Source of the DNA: JASHVB01 sp035486135
GTDB taxonomy: Bacteria; Pseudomonadota; Alphaproteobacteria; Acetobacterales; Acetobacteraceae
Reading direction: 5' to 3'
Length of the DNA: 11,103 nt
NCBI GenBank assembly: GCA_035486135.1
Contig: DATHNI010000396.1
Coordinates: forward strand, 1 to 11,103
This document shows positions 6,566-11,103 of the stretch, piece after piece. Position 1 is the first letter of the stretch. Each line of letters opens with the position of its first letter. Below the pieces are notes generated by a model that saw nothing but the letters and a program-made list of their open reading frames with translations, had not been told where the DNA came from and ran no database searches. The position numbers and the translations under genes are program-made.

Positions 6566-6672
6566 CGCCCCTCGTGTCATGGCCGGCGAAGGCCGGGCAC
6601 CCACGACTTTCCTTTGTTGCACGCGGCAAAGTCGTGGGTGGCCGGCCTTCGCCGGCCATGACACGAGGGGCG
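6566..6672. repeat. 107-bp palindromic repeat (GGCCGGCGAAGGCCGG type)
   Basis: Arms of 45 bp (6566-6610 and 6628-6672) are reverse complements with one mismatch; the loop is 17 bases. The core is CGCCCCTCGTGTCATGGCCG, running into GGCGAAGGCCGG and CACCCACGACTTT. Weaker symmetry extends outward (GCACG on both sides). Its translations, such as SWPAKAGHPRL, are a phrase I recall from spurious ORFs in many alphaproteobacterial genomes, so this is probably a dispersed repeat. It lies in the 281-bp gap 6434-6714 between the 5' end of the exported-protein gene and the 3' end of the GH15 gene. Apart from the promoter candidate I see nothing else in that gap. Confidence 0.88.
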
Positions 6673-6714
6673 CGTGCCGCCTTGGCCGTACGTCAGTGTT
6701 TCCACGGGCTGGCA

Positions 6715-8559
6715 TTACACCGCTGGCGGCCGATCGGGGTGGTGATTGCCCCGCGCATGGCGGCTGCGACGATGCGCCGGACCGTGCGAGTTCTCCAGGT
6801 TCATGGCCGTATTGATCAGCGCCAGGTGCGAAAACGCCTGCGGGAAATTGCCGAGTTGCCGCCGCGCCACCGGATCGTACTCCTCCGCCAGCAGCCCGAC
6901 GTCGTTGCACAGCGCCAGCAGGTTATCGAACAGGGTACACGCCTCGCGGTGGCGGCCCAGCAGCGCCAGGCAGTCGACGTACCAGAAGCTGCAGGCCAGG
7001 AAGACACCCTCGCCCGGTGGCAGCCCATCGACCGACTCGCGGGTCAGGTAGCGCTGCACCAGGCCGTTCGTTATCAGCTCGCGCCCGATCGCCTCGATGG
7101 TGCCGCGCATGCGCGGATCGTCGGCCGGCAGGAAGCCGACCAGCGGCAGCAGCAGCAGGCTCGCATCGAGTTCCTCGGCGCCGAAGAACTGCACGAACGC
7201 GCCCTTCGTGGTGTGGAAGCCCTCGCGGCACACCGTGTCGTGGATGCGGGTGCGCAGCGCCCGCCAATGATCGAGCGGCCCTTCCAGTCCGAACTCCTCC
7301 GCCGCGCGGATCACCCGGTCGATCGCCACCCAGCCCATCGCCTTGGAGAAGGTGAAATGCCGCGCCCCGCCCCGCACTTCCCAGATGCTCTCGTCCGGTT
7401 GCTCCCAGATTTCCTCCAGGTGGCCGACAAGGGCGGTCAGCAGGTCCCAGGCCACACCGGGGGGCGACAGGCCACCATGCACCGCCTGATACAGCGCGTC
7501 GATCAGCTCCCCGTAGACGTCGAGCTGCACCTGCGTGCTGGCGGCATTGCCGACGCGCACCGGGCTGGCGCCCTGGTAGCCGCGCAGCCACGGCACCTCC
7601 CACTCCAAGATCCAACGCTCGCCGGCCAGGCCGTACAGGGTCTGCACCTGCGACGGCGTGCCGGCGACGCTGCGGCGCAGCCACGTGCCCCAGGCGCGCG
7701 CCTCGTCTTGGTAGCCGGCGTGCATCAGCGCCATCAACGTGAAGGTGGCGTCGCGCAGCCAGCAGAAGCGGTAGTCCCAGTTCCGCTCGCCGCCGAATTG
7801 TTCCGGCAGCGATGTGGTAGGCGCGGCGACGATGCCGCCGGTGGGCGCGTAGCTCAGCGCCTTCAGCGTGATCAGCGAGCGCAGCACTTGCTCGCGCCAC
7901 TTGCCGCGATAGGTGCAGCGGGCGGACCACTCGATCCAGAAGGCTTCCGCCTCGGCCAGCGCGGCCTCGGCTTCGGGCGGGTGCCGCGGCGACTGGTACG
8001 ACAGGCCATGGCTCAGCACGAAGCACACGCGCTGTCCTGCCGTCACCTCGAACCCCGCGACGTGGCTCAGTCGCCGGCCACGCAGATGCACGTCGCTGTG
8101 CAGCACCACCTGGTCCGGTCCGGCCACGGCGCGGAAGCCATGCCGGTGAGACAGCCGCGTGACCCAAGGGATCGCCGAGCCGTAATCGAAGCGCATCGCG
8201 ATATCGAGTTGCATGGCGACGCTGCCGGAGCGGCCTTCGACGATGCGGACGATCGAGTCGCGTCCGGGCACCATGCAGTCGATCAGTGCGACGCTGCCCT
8301 GGTCCGTTTCGAACACGGTCTCCAGGATCAGCGAGCCGGGCCGGTAGTGCCGCGACACGCGCGCGTCCCCGGCGTCCGGGGCGATGCGCCACCGCCCGTT
8401 GGCCGGCGTGCCGAGCATCGCGGCGAACACCGCGGGGCTGTCGAAGCGCGGCCAGCAGAGCCAGTCGATCGAGCCGCCACGGCTGACCAGCGCCGCGGTG
8501 CGGCAGTCGCCGATCAGCGCATAATCCTCGATCGGTGCGGCAGACTCTGGTGGGACCAC
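6715..8559 (-). CDS. glycoside hydrolase family 15 protein (glucoamylase or trehalase type)
   Basis: 614 residues from GTG 8559 to TAA 6715-6717. GH15 enzymes are inverting hydrolases cleaving alpha-glucosidic bonds. The N-terminal beta-sandwich starts PIEDYALIGDCRTAALVS and IDWLCWPRFDSPAVFAAMLG (31-50). The (alpha/alpha)6 barrel carries GGERNWDYRFCWLRDATFTL (256-275), PDESIWEVRG (388-397, likely general acid) and GLLAEEYDP (555-563, likely base). It closes with NFPQAFSHLALINTAMN (571-587), then about 23 Arg/His-rich residues that are not typical. No signal peptide is visible, so it is probably cytosolic; substrate (starch-type glucan, trehalose) cannot be told. The start is uncertain. GTG 8559 with GGAG just upstream gives the normal family start, but the frame is open through the tandem-repeat array to a GTG at 8865 overlapping the upstream gene (716 residues). 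Confidence 0.9.
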   Translation of the reverse strand: MVPPESAAPIEDYALIGDCRTAALVSRGGSIDWLCWPRFDSPAVFAAMLGTPANGRWRIAPDAGDARVSRHYRPGSLILETVFETDQGSVALIDCMVPGRDSIVRIVEGRSGSVAMQLDIAMRFDYGSAIPWVTRLSHRHGFRAVAGPDQVVLHSDVHLRGRRLSHVAGFEVTAGQRVCFVLSHGLSYQSPRHPPEAEAALAEAEAFWIEWSARCTYRGKWREQVLRSLITLKALSYAPTGGIVAAPTTSLPEQFGGERNWDYRFCWLRDATFTLMALMHAGYQDEARAWGTWLRRSVAGTPSQVQTLYGLAGERWILEWEVPWLRGYQGASPVRVGNAASTQVQLDVYGELIDALYQAVHGGLSPPGVAWDLLTALVGHLEEIWEQPDESIWEVRGGARHFTFSKAMGWVAIDRVIRAAEEFGLEGPLDHWRALRTRIHDTVCREGFHTTKGAFVQFFGAEELDASLLLLPLVGFLPADDPRMRGTIEAIGRELITNGLVQRYLTRESVDGLPPGEGVFLACSFWYVDCLALLGRHREACTLFDNLLALCNDVGLLAEEYDPVARRQLGNFPQAFSHLALINTAMNLENSHGPAHRRSRHARGNHHPDRPPAV

Positions 8560-8791
8560 AGGCTCCGGCGGGGCGGCAACCTCTGGCGGGATGGCAGACG
8601 CTGGCGGGACCGCAACCTCTGGTGGGATGGCAGGGTCTGACAGGACCGCAACCTCTGGTGGGGCGGCAGACTCTAGCGGGGCGGTAGACTCTAGCGGGAT
8701 GGCAGACTCTGGCGGGATGGCAGACTCTGGCGGGATGGCAGGCTCTGATAGGACCGCAACCTCTGGCGGGATGGCCGACTCTGGTCGGATG
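8540..8791. repeat. fourteen 18-bp tandem repeats upstream of the GH15 domain
   Basis: Fourteen consecutive units of exactly 18 bp; the most frequent form is GCAGACTCTGGCGGGATG. A degenerate fifteenth follows at 8792-8809. Units 10 and 11 are identical. A higher-order pattern recurs: a GGACC-ending unit then a GCAACC-starting unit at 8630-8665 and again at 8738-8773. Since 18 is a multiple of three, frames stay open. In the GH15 frame (- strand) each unit reads Ala-Ile-Pro-Pro-Glu-Ser or a variant such as Glu-Val-Ala-Val-Leu-Ser. Could be a translated Pro/Glu-rich linker on the GH15 protein or an untranslated leader. Confidence 0.9.
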
Positions 8792-8846
8792 GCAGACTCA
8801 GAGTCAGGCCGCGCCTCGGCGGTGTCGGCGTGTGGCGTTTGCCGGG

Positions 8847-9278
8847 TCAGTTCGCGTGGCCCCACACACGGGTGCCGCCATTGCCGAGGCAGTAGCAGGC
8901 CGCGCCGGACGCCACCGGCTGATCCATCGGGCAGGTGAAGGAGCCGGCGCTGCACATCTGGCCGGTGGCGCTGGAGGCCGGGCCTGCGTGCGGCTGGGCA
9001 TAGCCTTGTGGGGCATAGCCCTGCGGGGCATAGCCCGGGGCGTAGGACATCGGAGGCGGCGGATAATAGGCCGGCGGATAGTAAGCCGGCGGATAGTAAG
9101 CCGGCGGCGGATAATAATACGGATAGACCGGTGGGCCGACATAGATGCCCGGGAACCCGAACCCGATCCACACGCGGGCCGAGGCGGGGCTTGTGGCGGC
9201 AGAGCAACCGATCATTGCGGCGACAAGCGCGACCGCGCCGAGCGAGCGGCGCAGAAACTGCGAAGAGGTGCTGATCAT
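8847..9278 (-). CDS. small exported Tyr/Pro-rich protein with a four-cysteine C-terminus
   Basis: 143 residues from ATG 9278 to TGA 8847-8849. After a basic start (FLRRS) comes a hydrophobic stretch (about 12-24), then CSAATSPASA. Cleavage after ASA-34 is likely; C25 after AMIG is only a poor lipobox. The mature part begins RVWIGFGFPGIYVGPP, then has PPAYY repeats (about 57-74) and GYAPQ repeats (82-94). It ends with a compact cysteine block (C109, C116, C128, C130) and GNGGTRVWGHAN. The pattern of Tyr/Pro repeats plus this tail recalls envelope proteins of Acetobacteraceae with unknown function. The open frame extends to 9359, but the longer form would cover a hairpin (9328-9356); ATG 9290 is another option. 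No good ribosome site is seen for any start. It lies just upstream of the GH15 gene on the same strand and may share its transcript. Confidence 0.75.
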   Translation of the reverse strand: MISTSSQFLRRSLGAVALVAAMIGCSAATSPASARVWIGFGFPGIYVGPPVYPYYYPPPAYYPPAYYPPAYYPPPPMSYAPGYAPQGYAPQGYAQPHAGPASSATGQMCSAGSFTCPMDQPVASGAACYCLGNGGTRVWGHAN

Positions 9279-9327
9279 GGGCCGCAGCATGCCGGCGAAC
9301 TGTATCCGAAATGTGTCGGTGCATGAC

Positions 9328-9356
9328 ATTGGCGCACCGGTGGGCGGTGCGCCAAT
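9328..9356. terminator. perfect 12-bp hairpin downstream of the His-run gene
   Basis: ATTGGCGCACCG (9328-9339) and CGGTGCGCCAAT (9345-9356) are exact inverted copies around GTGGG. It lies 27 bases past the stop of the 9384-9989 gene and before the start of the next - strand gene. There is no T-tract after it, so termination is plausible but unproven. It could instead be a protein-binding palindrome or an RNA-stabilising stem. Confidence 0.45.
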
Positions 9357-9383
9357 CACGCCTTGGTCATGATCCGCGCCGCC

Positions 9384-9989
9384 CTACAGGGAGGCCAGGA
9401 TATTGCCGCCCCCCGCCTGGTTGACGCCATAGGCCTGCATCGCCTGGGCGATATCGGCGGCCAACGTGTTCTCCGCTGTCTGGACCGGCGTCGTGGTGGC
9501 GCTGCTGCCGGTCGGGGCGGGGCTGGTTGCGGCGGTGTTTGCCGTGGCGCCGCTCGCCTGCGTCGCCTGGCCGATGTCGGCCACCAGTGTGTCGGCCGCC
9601 GCTTGGAGCGACGCATTGCTGCCGGCGCCGGTCGATGCGCCCGTGCCACCGGTCGCCGATGCGCTGGTTTGCAACGCGCTGGCGATGTCGCTGACCAGGC
9701 TGGACAGCGCGGACTGTATCGAGCTGCTGCCGTCGTTCTGCTGGCCTCCATCCATGTGGTGATGATGGTGGTGCTGCACGCCGTCGGTGCCGGTCTGGCC
9801 GGACTGGGCGTCGGTCGAGGTGGTGGTCGTGGTTGATGCCTGGGTGCTGTTGGCGATGCTGTTTTGCCATTGCAGCAGGCTCGCCTGGAAAGCGCCGGCG
9901 CCGGACTGCGTGCCGGTCGCGGTTGCCGTCGGGTCCACGCCGTTCGGCCAGGACCAGGGGGGTGTGGCGGCGGCGGCGCTGATCGACAT
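9384..9989 (-). CDS. low-complexity protein with natural His6 run and three helical repeats, unknown function
   Basis: 201 residues; the start ATG 9989 is well supported by AAGGAG 8-10 bases upstream. I do not recognise the family. No signal peptide or membrane segment is visible. Residues 1-72 are rich in Ser, Thr, Ala and Gln, with a short aromatic patch (PPWSWPNG, 10-17) and a T-run (TTTTT, 53-57). H73-H78 is an uninterrupted six-histidine run, a candidate metal-binding site. Three imperfect repeats follow: SIQSALSSLVSDIASALQT (90-108), SLQAAADTLVADIGQATQA (127-145) and PVQTAENTLAADIAQAMQA (168-186). Their shared pattern is Q-x-A-x(3)-L-x-x-D-I-x-x-A-x-Q, likely amphipathic helices, joined by Gly/Ser/Thr/Ala linkers. 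Such composition fits an exported or surface-associated protein using a non-Sec route, but that is a guess. Followed by the hairpin at 9328-9356. Confidence 0.8.
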   Translation of the reverse strand: MSISAAAATPPWSWPNGVDPTATATGTQSGAGAFQASLLQWQNSIANSTQASTTTTTSTDAQSGQTGTDGVQHHHHHHMDGGQQNDGSSSIQSALSSLVSDIASALQTSASATGGTGASTGAGSNASLQAAADTLVADIGQATQASGATANTAATSPAPTGSSATTTPVQTAENTLAADIAQAMQAYGVNQAGGGNILASL

Positions 9990-9997
9990 CGGGTAGT

Positions 9998-10021
9998 CTC
10001 CTTGACCGGGTTACGCCGGTC
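9998..10021 (-). promoter_or_regulatory. ribosome site with an abutting leader hairpin
   Basis: On the - strand the sequence GACCGG-CGTAAC-CCGGTC (10021-10004) forms a 6-bp stem with a 6-base loop. It is followed without any gap by AAGGAG (10003-9998), the ribosome site of the 9384-9989 gene. A stem touching the Shine-Dalgarno could modulate initiation. It may also be coincidence in GC-rich DNA. Confidence 0.4.
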
Positions 10022-10051
10022 CCAGGAGCAAGCCCCGTGCCGTTAGCAAAA

Positions 10052-10253
10052 CCTCTCCCGCGGGAGCGGGAGAGGTCGAGACGCGAAGCGTGGAGGGTGA
10101 GGGTGATCGGGCCGGCACGCTCTGTCCGCTCCGCCGCCAAGCTTGGTGCGCCGCCGAGTTCGCTGCGTTCGGAGTTCGCTGCGTGCCGACCCGATCACCC
10201 TCACCCTCGGTGCTGCGCACCATCGGCCTCTCCCGCGCGTAGCGCGGGAGAGG
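10052..10253. repeat. 202-bp nested imperfect palindrome (CCTCTCCCGC type)
   Basis: The outer ends are two hairpins of related sequence: CCTCTCCCGC/GCGGGAGAGG at 10052-10075 and a longer version at 10227-10253. Inside are 28-bp inverted arms (10093-10120 and 10181-10208) sharing GAGGGTGAGGGTGATCGGG and CGGCACGC with one mismatch. The centre holds a direct repeat, GAGTTCGCTGCG at 10156-10167 and 10172-10183. From memory, GGGAGAGG/GGTGAGGG elements of this type are widely dispersed in proteobacterial intergenic DNA. It fills most of the 314-bp gap 9990-10303; the rest is the leader and a hairpin. Confidence 0.85.
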
Positions 10254-10263
10254 TTGTAGTTGC

Positions 10264-10298
10264 CCGGCAGTTCCTGCCGTGGAGGCAGGTTCTGCCGG
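10264..10298 (-). terminator. hairpin just downstream of the alpha-hydroxy-acid oxidoreductase gene
   Basis: CCGGCAGTTCCTGCC (10264-10278) pairs with GGCAGGTTCTGCCGG (10284-10298) except for two central bases, with a 5-base loop. It begins 5 bases after the TAG at 10304-10306 of the - strand gene. No T-tract follows, so an intrinsic terminator is possible but not certain. Confidence 0.45.
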
Positions 10299-10303
10299 CC
10301 GGG

Positions 10304-11103
10304 CTATCCCTGGTGTTCGCCCGTCGGACCCAGCAGCGGGAATGCACTGTGCACATGCGGCTGGAAGACCGGCGGCGCACCAAGATGCAGAAAGGACCGG
10401 TTCAGCTCCCCCAGGCTGCGCGCGCCGGACAGCGCCATCGCCACGCCAATCTCATGCTCCAGCAGCCGCAGCAGCATGCCGACGCCGGCCGCGCCATCCG
10501 CCGCCAGCGCGTAGCAATACATCCGCCCCATCGCCACCGCGTCCGCCCCCAGCGCGATCGCCTTCACGATGTCGGTGCCGCGGCAGAAGCTGCCGTCGAT
10601 CATCACCTTGGCCCGCCCACGTACCGCCGCCAGGACCTCCGGCAGCACGTCCATCGCGCCACGGCCGTGGTCGAGCTGCCGCCCGCCGTGGTTCGACACA
10701 TAGACGCAGTCCACGCCATGCTCGCAGGCCAGCGCGGCGTCTTCCGCGGTGGCGATGCCCTTCAGGATCAGCGGGATGCTGTGGTGGTCCTTGAAGTGCT
10801 TGACGTTGTCCCAGGTGAAGCCGGCCTGGAAATTGTGCCCGGTGGCGGCGGAGCGCCACGGCTTCACGAAGCGGCCGGCAATGTCGCGCTCGCGCCGTGA
10901 ATAGGCGGCGGTGTCCACGGTGATGGCGAAGGCGTCATAGCCGGCGGCGACCGCGCGCTTCGCCACGTCGTCGCACCAGGCGTTGTCGCCGCGCACATAG
11001 AGCTGGAAGATCTTCGGCCCCGTGGCGGCGGCGGCGGTTTCCTCCAGCCCCGGATGGGTCACCGAGCTGACGATGATCGGGATGCCGAATTCCGAGGCCG
11101 CGC
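10304..11103 (-). CDS. FMN-dependent alpha-hydroxy-acid oxidoreductase, C-terminal part (5' end outside window)
   Basis: 265 residues are visible, entering from the right edge and ending at TAG 10304-10306. This family (glycolate oxidase, L-lactate dehydrogenase LldD, lactate oxidase or monooxygenase, mandelate dehydrogenase) oxidises 2-hydroxy acids to 2-oxo acids on an FMN-bound TIM barrel. Visible motifs in order: PKIFQLYVRGD (FMN-contacting Gln), FAITVDT, the lysine in LILKGI that contacts N1 of FMN, YVSNHGGRQLDHG with the catalytic histidine and substrate-binding arginine, and DGSFCRGTDIVKAIALGADA, followed by VAMGR, which binds the FMN phosphate. All are intact. The N-terminal third is missing, so the substrate and electron acceptor cannot be inferred. 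A hairpin follows the stop directly. A GTG at 11062 is internal, since homologous sequence continues upstream of it. Confidence 0.93.
   Translation of the reverse strand, partial: AASEFGIPIIVSSVTHPGLEETAAAATGPKIFQLYVRGDNAWCDDVAKRAVAAGYDAFAITVDTAAYSRRERDIAGRFVKPWRSAATGHNFQAGFTWDNVKHFKDHHSIPLILKGIATAEDAALACEHGVDCVYVSNHGGRQLDHGRGAMDVLPEVLAAVRGRAKVMIDGSFCRGTDIVKAIALGADAVAMGRMYCYALAADGAAGVGMLLRLLEHEIGVAMALSGARSLGELNRSFLHLGAPPVFQPHVHSAFPLLGPTGEHQG

Noticed and set aside
6574..8640. 688-residue + strand open frame
   Set aside because: It is antisense to the GH15 catalytic domain, with the Arg/Gln/His composition of a shadow frame, and it starts inside a palindrome.
8560..9324. GH15 frame extended to the ATG at 9324 (869 residues)
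   Set aside because: It would overlap nearly the whole Tyr/Pro-rich exported protein, whose signal peptide and repeats make it the better reading; only the part from 8865 remains a possibility.
10037..10900. + strand 287-residue ORF
   Set aside because: It spans a palindrome and is antisense to the alpha-hydroxy-acid oxidoreductase, whose motifs are unmistakable.

Overview
This is a high-GC window whose gene content fits an alphaproteobacterium, most likely of the Rhodospirillales/Acetobacteraceae. That assignment rests on the run priA / small transaldolase / DUF484 / xerC, strong GC bias at third codon positions, and dense GC-rich intergenic palindromes. It is inferred from gene order and composition, not from a database match.

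Layout. 1-492: the end of a DUF433-DUF5615 toxin-antitoxin-like pair on the + strand; the DUF5615 gene has a frameshift. 502-2907: priA on the - strand, convergent with the pair. Its DNA-binding domain carries a 144-bp, nearly perfect palindrome inserted in frame. 3007-5571: a + strand cluster, divergent from priA, of a transaldolase (tal/fsa family), a DUF484 protein and XerC. A 322-bp imperfect mega-palindrome made of nested hairpins separates the last two. 5572-6433: a 24-bp tandem repeat, then a - strand gene for an exported protein with a one-base frameshift and, further on, a stop codon followed by an in-frame Gly/Ser/Met-rich tail. 6434-6714: intergenic, with a 107-bp palindrome. 6715-9278: a - strand GH15 glucoamylase/trehalase-type enzyme, preceded by fourteen 18-bp tandem repeats and a small Tyr/Pro-rich exported protein. 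9384-9989: a - strand low-complexity protein with a natural six-histidine run and three helical repeats. 9990-10303: a 202-bp palindrome and a hairpin. 10304-11103: the C-terminal part of an FMN-dependent alpha-hydroxy-acid oxidoreductase, - strand, cut by the window end.

Functions. The housekeeping genes serve replication restart (PriA), sugar-phosphate interconversion (transaldolase) and chromosome dimer resolution (XerC). The accessory half is exported or low-complexity proteins plus a polysaccharide/disaccharide hydrolase.

The most striking property is structural. Four unrelated families of long palindromes lie within 8 kb, one of them inside an essential-type helicase gene. The largest keeps its small hairpins intact through compensatory base changes between its two arms. 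I see no tRNA, rRNA, CRISPR array or insertion-sequence transposase.
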